This document shows positions 47,073 to 57,698 of a DNA stretch of 64,000 nucleotides, in pieces. The stretch is from Anaspis maculata (Eukaryota; Arthropoda; Insecta; Coleoptera; Scraptiidae). The DNA is taken from positions 68,197,416 to 68,261,415 of the forward strand of contig OX421966.1 in assembly GCA_949128115.1 (NCBI GenBank), given 5' to 3'. The notes under the pieces were generated by a model. It saw only the letters and a list, made by a program, of their open reading frames with translations, made no database searches and was not told the DNA's origin. A program made the position numbers and the translations under genes. Every line of letters starts with the position of its first letter. Position 1 is the first letter of the stretch.

Positions 47073-47344
47073 CTCCATTAGTGCCCACAGTCTGCGCATG
47101 CGCAGTATTTACATTCATGCGCACAAAGTACCTACATACATAATAGGGAGTTAGCGAAATTCACGTACGTATGACGTAACGCAACGTAGAACGTGAATTT
47201 TCCCCTGTTACTAAGGAAAACTCGATAACAAACTCCTCCACTTTTACGTTGAAAGTTGCGTTGCGTCGTACGTACGTGAAGATCGCAAACTCCCTATTAT
47301 GGCCCGTCTCCAATGGTCGCTAAACGTTAAACGCAGAACGTAAG

Positions 47345-48190
47345 GCAATCGCAGAGGGAACGCAACACGCAAGAAACACCATCGCAGAAGTCAACCAACT
47401 TTCCTGCGTGTGCTTGCTGCAACCTTGCGTCAGCCAATGATAAATCGGAATACGATTTGTTTCCGCGCCAACGAGGTTTTGTTTTTCTCCATGGTTTTCT
47501 GCATCTTGTTGATGGCTTTCATCCCGTGTGATCCCGTGTCATCCCGTGTCATCCCGTGTGTCATCCAGTGTAATCTACAGTACTAGCGCAGCGGTTCGCT
47601 GCTTCAACTCGAACAATCCTGTATTTTGTGATACAAACAAGAACTTCAGCACAATTGCTCTTGAAACCAAAATGAATTATTTGGTCCGCTGCTCTTTTCG
47701 ATCATCTCCTGCTGGTCCAGGACTTGGGAAGTAGGTACAAGGGGGACATGACAATTTTTTGCAGCAAGGACTAAACGCTGCTATCGGATCATGCTTGATG
47801 CCGTTTCTGCATGAATAACTAAAACCTGCAGTTCACGATCCTGCTAGAATGATAAGCCTGTTGGGAGACAAGGTAGAGTAGTCAGTTGTGTCATGGGGGG
47901 CTCCTGGATTAACAAAGGTTGGTCGTTGAAGGGGATGTGTGGGGTATCATTTCTGGCATAAAAGAGGTCTGCGAACTCGTTTCTTTTTGTAAAAATATTA
48001 TTGGTTTGGAACTGTGGAAAATATGAGGGGTCAATATCGTCATAATTGATTGTCAGACATTTACGATTCGCACTGAATTGAGTTTCGCAATGGACGCAAC
48101 AACGCAAGGAACGCAACGCAGAAGTTGACCAAGCTCCAACTTTCTGCGACCTGCGACGTGCTTGCGGCTGCACAGCGTCAGCCAATCAGC
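47345..48190. repeat. Direct repeat pair inside composite element
   Basis: The block at 47355-47432 (GGGAACGCAACACGCAAG ... GCGTCAGCCAATGA) is repeated, diverged, at 48100-48185 (GGAACGCAACGCAGAAG ... GCGTCAGCCAATCAGC). Suggests internal duplication or a nested copy. Confidence 0.6.
47519..47571 (+). repeat. Short tandem repeat (CATCCCGTGTG)n
   Basis: About five imperfect 10-12-bp units of ATCCCGTGT. Confidence 0.8.
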
Positions 48191-48387
48191 TGAACCCGGA
48201 AGAAGATATAAATTTTCCTGTATTTTGGGGCATTAGATGGTGTTGCAACTATTGAAACAGATAGGTATGAATAACCTTTTTTCGAAGTGAAGGTAGCGGT
48301 GAAGTAGCAGACTTCGATAAGAATAATTCATGCCTCGACCCCGAAAACCGTAGCCGCTCCTCCTCAGATTGGGTATCAACGTCTCAA

Positions 48388-48780
48388 GTGCCCCAACCAA
48401 CATTGTTCAGGGGCAAAGCAGTGCAGTCATTATCTGGTGTTGAAGTTCTAAAAGGAAAAATGGACAACAACTGCGGCTTCACTCAGTATGTAGACAAGCT
48501 GGCTGAGGGGGATCTGCAAAGGAAATTCCAAGAAAGATTTTCAACCTGCCCTGTACCACAACGGCATCAAATAGAGGCTCTGAAATATAGTGACATAAGT
48601 CCCCTGGGCTTCGTGCCAGAAGAGAGAAAGCTGAAATGCGATATCGATATTTTCAGGTTTGCAGAAGCCCATAAGGGGGGGGGGGTTGAAGTGACCATCC
48701 CAGAAAAGCAACTGAGTATGGAGGAAATAAGTAAGCATTATAAAAAAAAACTGTCGTATATCTACAGGCGATCCCAATAA
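48388..48780 (+). CDS. Unknown 130-residue ORF
   Basis: An open frame from ATG to TAA encodes a soluble, Lys/Glu-rich protein with no recognised domain, no signal peptide and no membrane segment. It begins MPQPTLFRGK and contains QRHQIEALKYSDISPLGFVP. A GGGGGGGGG run near 48677 sits inside the frame. A second plus-strand frame at 48920-49246 (108 codons) follows after a gap and could be a later exon (LPTRESGPHGVPREEVSEYL). Could be captured host sequence, an element accessory gene, or chance. Confidence 0.35.
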   Translation: MPQPTLFRGKAVQSLSGVEVLKGKMDNNCGFTQYVDKLAEGDLQRKFQERFSTCPVPQRHQIEALKYSDISPLGFVPEERKLKCDIDIFRFAEAHKGGGVEVTIPEKQLSMEEISKHYKKKLSYIYRRSQ

Positions 48781-49269
48781 ACGGTCAAGAGAACATCACC
48801 AGGTCTCTCTGGACCAAAGATACTCATTTCTACCATTTTTCAATCATCACAATCATGTCAATGATTGGAGTGATTCCCCCGAAAATTTCTTGTAAAACAT
48901 TCACCAATTTCAAAAATGTTTGTTCTTTTGGATAGCGTATTCTGTTGACTATAGAAACCTTTTGATAAAATTACCCACACGAGAGTCAGGGCCACACGGA
49001 GTTCCACGGGAAGAGGTTTCCGAATACTTGTCTTTGCAAGAAAAAGAGCCACAAGCTGAACTAAATGATCAAACTCTTGCAGCCAGATTCGCGTATATTC
49101 GTAAAACATCCTCATGGTCGTTCTCTTTATTCATATACCTAAACATGCAGGCTGTGATAACGACCTTCTTCACGGCGATTACAAATAATTGGCCTAACCC
49201 ACCATTTACGATGCTGATGTCGTCGCTGATTCTGTATTTGAAGTAGCCACTCCAGCGTTAAACGAAACG

Positions 49270-50440
49270 CTTGTAAAAATTATGATAATAATGATAATTT
49301 ATTGATTCTAAAAGGACTTCCCTTAAAACAAGACCGGGCCTGTACATAAAAAAGCACTTCAATATAAATATAACACTCTACACAATATGAATACAATACT
49401 TTACACTGAAACCAAAACACTGTACAGTAGCAAGCGTCTCCTACTACTCCATACAACATCTATTGACAGTAAACTTCAAGAGCCTTCGACCAGACAGACG
49501 TAGCTAAGTTACTCTTTTAACAGTCTGAAACCTGATGTTGAGGAGAGGTGCTGAGCAGGGAGGCCAGACAGCACAAATGTATTGTAGAACATCGAGTAGC
49601 CAAAGCTAAAAAGGGCGACGATATCTCGTTGGTACAGCATCTCTTTGTATTTCATAAGCAGATCCCTCTTATGGTGCCTGAGCGAAGGCAAGGTGAGAGA
49701 CCGCAGGATTTCCAGGGAGTTGATAGCAGTAAACTAGGACCCAATTTGTGTAACCCAGTTGTATTTTGGGTCGGTCTTCTATGGCAGGGAACTCGGCTAG
49801 GTGTAGCAATCTGTCGAAGCAAATCCTTGGGTAGCGCTCTGACGTCATGGAGAGAATCTTCTCCAGCCAGGAAAGCCAGGAATGAGATCCAAAGCGGAGA
49901 TGAGATTCTCAAGTTTAACGACTCCAAACTCCAGTCTAACAAGATGGTCGGGGCCGTGTAGCAGCAGTGAGAATAATCTCTTCAAGAAGTTCACTTGTAA
50001 TCTTTCTACGACGCGACGTCTGGATAACGAATGCCCGATATAGCCATGTTGTTTGTTAACACTCTTCAACACCATCGATTCGTACAGCTCGACCCGGGAG
50101 TGCCAGGAGTTCAACTTCGCCCTGCACATTGTGGATATGACAGATCTTAGGCAAGCCGCCGACCTCCTCAGAAAAGTGGCCGATGCCTTCGAAAAAAGGC
50201 CAGAGGATACAAATGGGACGCCCAGATAGGTGTAAGAGCGAACGGTCTTCAGAGGCTTCTCTTTGTAATAGAAGCGCAGCGTCTTCGTCTCTGCATAACC
50301 GCCTCTTCTGAAGCACATGACGTCGGATTTGTCGGCGTTTATTTCCAGACCAATCGTCACAGATGCTTGTAATAAGTTGCGTGTATTTTCATTTTCATCC
50401 ATTTTGCCATTGCCCGTACAGTAAACAACGATCAGCAAAG
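49270..50440 (-). pseudogene. LINE fragment: RT thumb and downstream region
   Basis: The minus strand reads GLEINADKSDVMCFRRGG, SYTYLGVPFVSSG and then ERLQVNFLKRLF, the thumb and post-RT part of a LINE of a different family from the I-like relic. It continues through frames at 49942-49509 with stops. The 3' end near 49275-49300 is an ATTATTATCATAATT-type tail, as left by LINEs with short A/T-repeat ends. It is 5'-truncated upstream of the RT catalytic YxDD motif. Confidence 0.78.
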
Positions 50441-50737
50441 AAAATGCGAACAAACCACTCTGACAAGAACTTTGACAGGATGAAATTTTCCGCTGCGACG
50501 GCTGCGACCACTGTAGACGGATTTCAAACACCTTGCGTTGGAATTTTGCGACGAGCCTGCGTCAAGCCTACGTTCTTGCGTTCTGCGACCATTGGAGACG
50601 GGCCATTAGGAGTTTGCAACGCAACGTGAAACGTGAAATTTCCCTTGTAACCAAGGAGCTCATTCTTGTTTACAGGCCAGATTTCACGTGACATTTAGCG
50701 TTACGTCGTACGTCCCGTGAGATTGCAAACTGCCTAT

Positions 50738-51090
50738 TACCTACATATACATATAGGCGAGCATATAGGGTTCAAGGGGATCAAAATCAATATTTTAATA
50801 AATTTGTTATTTCTCAACCATACTATTCATACCTACCTACCTTCTTTATAGTCGCTTAAAAAGCGTGATTTATTGATGAAAACCCTCGTGAAAATCATTC
50901 AGTCGACACAAGATTCAGGTCCATCGAAGAAAGATTTTGATTTTGTTGTTAAAAGAAAAGTATTATACCTCAGTAAGAGACCACCACAAAGCAAACTCAG
51001 AACTTTATTTAATAAAAATATGTAGGTATGTATCATTAAAATTTATTTTAAGTTGGTAGGTACCTAAACAAACAAAACAAAATTCATTTC
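50738..51090. other. No recognisable gene
   Basis: AT-rich sequence between the composite element and the small minus-strand ORF, possibly the 3' untranslated region of the transposase transcript; AATAAA on the minus strand (TTTATT) occurs at 51006-51011 and 51040-51045. Confidence 0.4.
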
Positions 51091-51100
51091 TCGAGTCATT

Positions 51101-51664
51101 TCATTTTCTCGAGCACTTTCTTGACTGAGTTCTTGACGATCGCGATTCCTTGGATTTGCTTGGCAACACCGGGGTGGTAGCCGGGGGAATCGCTGACTCC
51201 TCGACTGACTCGTTTTCAGGTGTATCTGAAAATGTTTCAGAGTCTGTCGAATCACATACACTGAAATCATCTTCTGAATCTGACTCTTCAGTCATGGTGC
51301 TGGTGTCATCGCTGCTTCGACATCGTTTGGTGATTTTTGGAGGCATATTCTTTGGTTTCTTCACGCCCTTCTTCCCTTTCTTGTCCTCAAGCTTACTCTT
51401 TTTCGAGCTCTTTTTCGATTTCTTGACCGCAGGCATCTTCTTCTCAGTCGTTGGTTTTGTTTCATTTGCCGGTATATTTTGTTGAACTCTGATGAGCCTG
51501 TCGCTACTCAATTTATGTTTTTTTCCAAAGAGCCAGCACAGCGCTGTTTTTTTCACAACCATTTGTGTGTCATCTTCGAACTCTACTCTCACAAGATGAC
51601 TGTTTTTGGCTATTGGAGTTTGGTTCTCTTTACGTCCATGAAATGATTTTGCATGTAATTTTGT
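51101..51664 (-). CDS. Small charged ORF downstream of the transposase
   Basis: The minus-strand open frame begins after a TAA near 51665. The first ATG gives about 150 residues starting MVVKKTALCWLFGKKHKLSS; the frame is open further upstream, so it may be a spliced 3' exon. The N-terminal part has a compact hydrophobic motif (TALCWLFGKKHKLSSDRLI), followed by a Lys-rich stretch (KKSKKSSKKSK), then an acidic Ser/Asp stretch and a basic tail. This suggests a nuclear, nucleic-acid- or chromatin-associated protein. It lies only a few bases after the transposase stop. It may be a second gene of the element or an alternative transposase C-terminus. The family is not identified. Confidence 0.55.
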   Translation of the reverse strand, partial: TKLHAKSFHGRKENQTPIAKNSHLVRVEFEDDTQMVVKKTALCWLFGKKHKLSSDRLIRVQQNIPANETKPTTEKKMPAVKKSKKSSKKSKLEDKKGKKGVKKPKNMPPKITKRCRSSDDTSTMTEESDSEDDFSVCDSTDSETFSDTPENESVEESAIPPATTPVLPSKSKESRSSRTQSRKCSRK

Positions 51665-51670
51665 CGAAGT

Positions 51671-54600
51671 TTAAGTCGGTGCCGAAGTGGAAGGTGATGC
51701 GTAATTTTTCAGAAGCAACTTTTTGGATAATTTTTGACTGATAACTTCTAGAGTCTCTTCGCTCTCTTCATCGGCTTTTTCTTCAGGATCAACTATGGAA
51801 CTTTCGATGGTCAGATGGTCTTCAACTTCCAAATGAATTATTTGGTCATCCACATCATCGTGTACTTCATCCTGGAGATCGCTCGCTTCACGTGTCATAT
51901 CGACATCTGTCTTAAGGGATGAGATGTTCGGGTTAAAACAATACCTCTCACAATTTGTGAAGCCCATCTGTTCGGCAATAGTTACAGCAGCACTCATCGC
52001 TTCCGAAACGATCTCTTGGATAGTGTCATCCGTTATAGGAAAGACGCTCGTTTCTTGTTGAGATTTGCCGAGTCTTGAAGATTGCTCCCTGGGGAAGCAG
52101 AAATCATCTTTTAAATCTGCTTTGACGTCTTGCAAATATTGGAGCTTGTTGAGTCGTTGCATAATCTCCAGAAGACTGAAGTTGACGACTGTTGAAAATG
52201 TGCTGGTCATGGATCGGGCTGAACGGAATACCTGTTCGCAAGGCTGACTACTCATTAGCCATGTCGTGAACATTTCGGGCCGCAGTTTTTCTGGATCTTC
52301 TGTAAATCGCTTGATGAGGATGATCAATGCATGTGCATTCAGCTCTATCGAGATATAGGCATTGAGACTTATAAAGTTATTAGTCAACGTATAAGTATCC
52401 GAATCGGCAATCCAGTTTCTCCATATTCGCAGCAAGAATACGCTCTTCCACAGAATGTACACCCTTCTCTTGACATCAAGTTCTTTGTTGAGATATGAAT
52501 CCAACGTGTCTTTGATGATTTTCACGTACACGACGGTTCCCTTGCTCTCAGGCACTTCTTTTTCTAGGAGATCTATTACTCTTGCATTGCAAATTTTCTC
52601 AACCGCCTTGAAATTCATTTTATCGTCAGCATTCAGATCACTGGGTACCAACAGATGTTTATCTTTGGGAAAATGATCAATCAAGTAGTCCAGATGAGAA
52701 GCCGAAATGGTGTAATCACCGAATGGCAGAACAATTGCTGGTTTAATCAGTCTTGTCCGTAATTTGGTCCCAATGTGCACAGCGTCTTGAACACAAATTA
52801 GTGAACATTCTGGAGCACAGAAGAACCACTCCCAAAACATGGACGGATTAGGAGATAACTGATTAGTTATTCTCATACTTTTGAGTAACCGTGTGTCTCC
52901 ATCAGAGGACACACCAAGGATTTGTAACCCGTTTGCATCAGCCATTGTCCTCATTGTTCTCCAGCGGCGCATCACGTCTTCGGCGGAGAATCTATTATCG
53001 GTTCCATACACTCCCAGACAAAATGAGGGACTTTTGTCCTGCAAGCTTTGCGCCATTATTACGTATGCGTAGCTCGCTACCTCTTCTTCTTCGAATTGTC
53101 GTCGAATCTCGTTGAATGATGTTGCCTTAAAGTGAAATTATTATTAGCATTCGTTTGTAGGTGCACAAATTAAAAAAAAAACTCACTTCAAAAGCTTCTT
53201 GGCTGTTGGGAAGACCATTCGAACCATATGGCAATACAAAGCCTACATTTTTATTGGACTTCGAACAATATTGGACTCTACCATTGATTTTGGTGGCATC
53301 CTCACTTATCCAAATCACAGATGGTAGTTTTCTTTTATCCAAAAAGTGTTTCAGTTCCGGGAATCTGAGCTCGCCTTCTTCAAATCTATTCAATTTCTCA
53401 TATTGTCGATTCAGTGTGGTGATTGATGGTAGAGATCCATTCAAATTCGAATAAAGCGTCTCATACAAAAGTCTTCCTCCTATAAAGAAAAGGTATCCAC
53501 AAAATTTCTTCAAAGAGTCGTCATATTTGTTGCTTGTGCTCTGTTTATTTTGATTCTGGGTGGCAGCTTTTTCTAACATTTGCAATAATCCAGATACTTG
53601 TTTTTGGTTGTCCTCATTGTTGTCTAAGCCAGCATCTCTGTCAATTAACTCCAGCTCAAAGCAGTTTTGAAGCACTTTTCTTGTCAATGGTTCGTTATCT
53701 GTCAGTATTTTGGCTACCTCTGTTGCAAGAGGAAAGAATTGCGTGATAAATGTTTGGTCCTGCGGAATTATTGAGAGCTTTCGCTTTCTTCTTTCAAGCT
53801 TTGAGACCGAGTTTGAGACCGATTTTGGTTTCGACTTTGGATTGTTCGGTGGTGCGCCAGTCTTCAGAAGAACGTTTTGCAATACAACAATCGGTTTTTT
53901 CTCGATTTTTTCTTGACCAACCAAACTCGGACTTGTACTAGGGCTCGGAAAACTCGGAGAAAGACTTGCTACAGAACAAGTTCTAGGAGACGTCTCTTGG
54001 GATAGAGTAGGCTCAAGACTTGGTTCGTGGTGGGAATGAAGTTCTTCCGGAGGTTCTTCACTTTGAGCTCTTGACGTAGACGTCTCAGGAATGTTCGGTG
54101 AAACCTTGGGTGAAACGTTCTTTTGGAAATAGTTCAAAATTGAACGTTGAGTTGAACCATCCTTGGCAGTGCAACCAGAACTCTTGCTAGAACTGCTATC
54201 CGCCGTTTCTTTCAGATGTTTCGAGAAATGTTTGAAGAAGTTTCCGCGGCTCCATTTGGGTGTGTATCCTGCCTTTTGTTTTTCCTTGCTAATTTTGATT
54301 TTTGATTCACACATCAAACAAGTCACTCTGCAATGGAGCATCTCATCGCCTCCGATGTAACACTCGACTTCCAAATTTTTCAATCTTGCCAGTATCGAAT
54401 CTTTGACATCTGACTCCAGCTTTGCAATTTGTTCATGAATTTTGGATTTAAGAAATGTTTTCATTGCTTTCGTTTCTTCATTGATGTTGATTTCGGCATG
54501 AAACTTTATCTCGGTTTTGGATCCAGGAATTGATTTGAGAGTCGATTTAACTGATGAGTTACCTGAATCAGTTCCATCAGAAATTTCGGCAGAAATCGTG

Positions 54601-55034
54601 GATGGAATATCTGACGTAGCAGTTGAAGTGGACCCCGAAGTAGACTTAGGGAGAACTTTACTCCTTTTTGCATCGCTAAATACTTTCAGGTTCATCTGTC
54701 TCTTAGACTGAAGCTTTGATTGAGATTGAGATTTTTTCAAATCTTCACAAAAATTAAAGAGAGTTTTTCTGTGCCCGGGAATAATTTTGAATCTTCTGGG
54801 TTGATTTTTGTATATCCCAACGTATTTAGTCAATTCTTCTTCACTGATGAGTTCAGGAAGTTCTTCCCGGGCAAATTCTTCTATATGTTGAACATCTTGT
54901 TCGTTGAATTTGAGAAGGATTGAGTGATTTATGTAGCCACTTATACTCAGCAAGTTGAATAATTCTTCGGGAAGACGGAATTTCGCGAAGTTTTGAAAAT
55001 GTTCTCCCTCTTCAAGTTCCGAGCTATCTTCCAT
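51671..55034 (-). CDS. P-like DDE/RNase H-fold transposase, two exons, apparently intact
   Basis: Exon 1 is 55034-53187 (616 codons), intron 53186-53126 (61 bp, GTGAGT...TTTAAG), exon 2 is 53125-51671 (484 codons plus stop), phase 0, total 1,100 residues. Order: acidic N-terminus; basic and Ser-rich linker; C2H2/BED-like finger C239-x2-C242...H269-x3-H273; a disordered Ser/Pro region with two PIP-box matches, QRSILNYF (297-304) and QTFITQFF (427-434); then the catalytic region. Candidate catalytic residues are D579 (WISEDATK), D691 (GVSSDGD), the D730/H733 motif (QDAVHIGTKLRTRL) and E913 (SQPCEQVFR). This D-D-[DxxH]-E layout resembles the P/THAP9 group; the tail (930-1100) is acidic. The first ATG gives the full frame. 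No stop or frameshift is seen, so it may be young or under selection. Superfamily assignment is inference. Confidence 0.82.
53126..53186 (-). other. 61-bp intron of the transposase gene
   Basis: Donor GTGAGT and acceptor TTTCACTTTAAG on the minus strand with a T-rich body. Removing it joins ...SQEAFE to ATSFNEIRRQF in phase 0; unspliced translation hits a stop within the intron. Confidence 0.85.
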
Positions 55035-55412
55035 CTAAAGAAAATAGTTGAGAAGAAAGTTAATTGACAACTCAAAAATCGAGTTAAAAATAAATTTTCA
55101 TGGTTTTAAGCAAACAACAGTTTCAATGGTTCTTGAGGAAAGCATCGAGCCGAGCATCGATCAAATCCGAAATCAAAACCAAAATTGGGCAAAAATTTCA
55201 GAAAAAATCGAGGAGAAAAAGTAGGTATTCACATGTTAAACAAATAGGTATGAGACTGAGGCGTTATCAAGGTACTGCTGGGTCGCACAAAACATCAATT
55301 ACATTTAATTCGCAATTAAATTTCAATTGAGGTTTGTCATTGGTCAATTTGCAAAATAATGAATGTAATTAATTTGGCAACGCGCGGGAAACATGAACTC
55401 AACGACTATCTT

Positions 55413-55612
55413 CCGGTCCCACCAAACTTTTATGAGGGAATTAACCTCAGAATTAACTTTATCACTCTCACCGCGGGTTCCACCAAAAAGTTAACACGGT
55501 GTTAACTTTAACCTGAGTTAGTTGCTAAGCAACTGGCCATGCTATTGGCTGTGTCATAGCAACTAATTCAGATTAAAGTTAACTCGCTCATAAAACTTTT
55601 GGTGGAACCCGC
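55413..55612. mobile_element. MITE-like inverted repeat upstream of the transposase
   Basis: GCGGGTTCCACCAAAA at 55473 is matched inverted by TTTTGGTGGAACCCGC ending at 55612; GTTAACTTTAACCTGAGTTA and its complement follow. A further GGTCCCACCAAACTTTTATG at 55415 resembles the same end, so two overlapping copies may be present. It lies 5' of the transposase start and directly beside a palindrome. Confidence 0.7.
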
Positions 55613-55987
55613 AGTATACAGGGTGTTTCGCAATTACGGTTACGAACTTCTAGGGGAGATTCTTTATCAAAAATGGACCAGGAAAAAATATAACTTCGAT
55701 GTCCTAAAATGCTCCGTTAAAAAGATACACGGTGTTCAAGTTGACTTTTTAAAATCGATTTTTTGACATAACTTTTGAACCATTGAACTGATTTTGTTCA
55801 AATTTGGAACAAAGTTAACCAGAATAGGTTTCTATCGAATGATAGCAACGTGTTCAGAAAACAAGATTCAGGGGCGTAGATAATGGGGGGTGTCTTCATA
55901 TTTACCCCCCTATTTCTCACCCCCCTAGCTATTTTCCCACATTTTTCTTATTTTTGAATTCTACGTCCAATTTGGAGAAAAAAGTTA

Positions 55988-57023
55988 CAATGGGGTACTT
56001 GCCTAATTTTTTTTTATTGGCTTAATCGATAGTATGATTAAAAATAATGTACCCGTATTTTTTCTTTTCCCCAAATTCCCAAAATTGCGGCCGCAATGCG
56101 TGTTTTAAAAATATATTTGTGACGTCACAAATATATTAGATATAGAACATAGAAGGACTCTTTTTCCTCGTTGGGTTGGCAATGATATAACGTCGCCAAG
56201 GTGCCGTTTTCAAACAACAAGATCTGAGTCTGACTGACAACGTCAAACCGCCGGCCGTAATTTCTTCCTGTGCCCTTTTTTTGCCTTTGACTGCTTTGAT
56301 CGAGGCTTTGATCTACGCGGTAAGTACCTACTCGTTTTGTTCATTTCTTGTTCAACCTAACTAGTCTCTTTCTTTAGTCTTCAGTGCTGTCCACCTAAAA
56401 GCCTTTCGCATGTTTGTCACCCGTGCTCTGACCTGGCTGACCCTCGGCTTCATTTCGGACATCAGTGTTCCTGCTCCCCACATTTTATTTGGAGATCCAT
56501 CGCGTCCTCCCTACATGGATCTCTTGTAGCTCTAAAGTATTACCTATCCGGAATTGTATGCTAATGATGAACCTATAAAAGCTCACTGTTCATTTTCAGC
56601 CTCTTATTTCTGTGCTATTGGTGATCCTCCAGATTTTCCCCTGGAAATAAATTATTTCTACTGAGACAGTGTTATAAGAGGTTTCTGGAGTCAGTTTCTT
56701 CGAAACCTTGTTCGACTTTATTGTCTAAATGCTCATGGTAAGAGAATTCGATTGGAAACCGGCTTTGCGATAGCATGTTCAAAATGACAGTGTCACAGTG
56801 ACATCCCTGACATTCTTGATTATTCCATTGTCACACAGTCAGACCAACCCCACTCAAAATCCCTGTCCTGGCGCGAAGCTTTTAGGGGGATTTTTCAAAT
56901 TCGTTTTTTTCTGTAGAAAACGACGGGATTTTTGTGAAATTCTCAGTAGAGTCCCCTTATCACTTATATTAGCAATCAAAAGTATTTCCAGCTGAATCTA
57001 TTCCATTGGCAAGTACCCCATTG
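55988..57023. mobile_element. 1.04-kb element nested in a palindrome arm
   Basis: Perfect 16-bp inverted ends CAATGGGGTACTTGCC. It interrupts the left arm of the surrounding palindrome, whose sequence resumes at GCAAAATTTCGATTAGAGG. The interior has an LTR-like module: TATAAAAG at 56574, TTTTCAG at 56593 and AATAAA at 56646. No domain-bearing ORF. Confidence 0.78.
56574..56651 (+). promoter_or_regulatory. TATA box, initiator-like site and polyA signal
   Basis: TATAAAAG, then TTTTCAGCCTC about 20 bp later, then AATAAA at 56646-56651. Spacing is like the U3-R part of a short LTR, but no paired LTR ends were established. Confidence 0.35.
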
Positions 57024-57698
57024 CAAAATTTCGATTAGAGGCTTTGTTTTTGAGGTATCTGGGTTTGAAACTTTGGAAAACATCTCGAAATTGCCACTTT
57101 TAAAGGCCTAAAAATTAGAATAAAAAAAAACTCATGATTTCTCAGCAGAAATAGGTTTTCTAGAATTTCTAAGTTGATGAGTCATCATTTTTTCTGAGAA
57201 ACGGGAAGTTTTCAGGGAAAAAAAATGGGCTCATTGAAAGTGGCGATTTCGAGATGTTTTCCAAAGTTTCAAACTCAAATATCTCAAAGATAAAGCCTCC
57301 AATCAAAATTTTGCAGGAGTAACTTTTTTTTTCTAAATTGGACGTAGAATCCAAAAATTAGAACAATTTGGGAAAATAGCTAGGGGGTAAAAAATAGGGG
57401 GGTAAATATGAAGACACCCCACATATTATCTACGCCCCTGAATTTTGTTTTCTGAACACGTTGCTATTATTCGATAGAGACCTATTCTGATTAACTTTAT
57501 TCCAAATTTGAACAAAATCAGTTCTACGGTCAGTTCAAAAGTTAAGTCAAAAAATCGATTTAAAAAAGTCAACTTGAACACCCTGTATCTTTTCAACGGA
57601 GCATTTTAAGACATCGAAGTTATATTTTTTCCTGGACCATTTTTGATGGAAAATCTCCCCTAGAAGTTTGTAACCGTAATTGCGAAACACCCTGTATA

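Larger units (their letters stand above)
47143..50737. mobile_element. 3.6-kb composite element with long inverted ends
   Basis: Ends ATAGGGAGTTAGCGAAATTC and, inverted, ATAGGCAGTTTGCAATCTCA; pairing continues for about 170-200 bp, including GGCCCGTCTCCAATGGTCGC (47311) with GCGACCATTGGAGACGGGCC (50587). Each end is itself nearly palindromic (about 165 and 135 bp). Flanks repeat tacctacatacata / tacctacatatac, an unusually long possible target duplication in simple sequence. Contents: an ORF of unknown function on the plus strand and a LINE fragment on the minus strand. Confidence 0.75.
55619..57694. mobile_element. Palindromic element (CAGGGTGTTTCG), TATA-flanked, with nested insertion
   Basis: Left TATA|CAGGGTGTTTCGCAATTAC, right GTAATTGCGAAACACCCTG|TATA. 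Arms are inverted around a centre near 57160. The left arm is interrupted by the element at 55988-57023; without it the palindrome is about 1.04 kb. Its interior resembles the palindromes at 25528 and 57699. Confidence 0.88.

Noticed and set aside
46798..47154. Open frames across the GGATCTCCAC arrays on both strands (also 59309-59661)
   Set aside because: Minisatellite translation; only the first few codons belong to the LINE endonuclease.
53534..54360. Plus-strand ORFs within the transposase gene
   Set aside because: Antisense shadows of exon 1.
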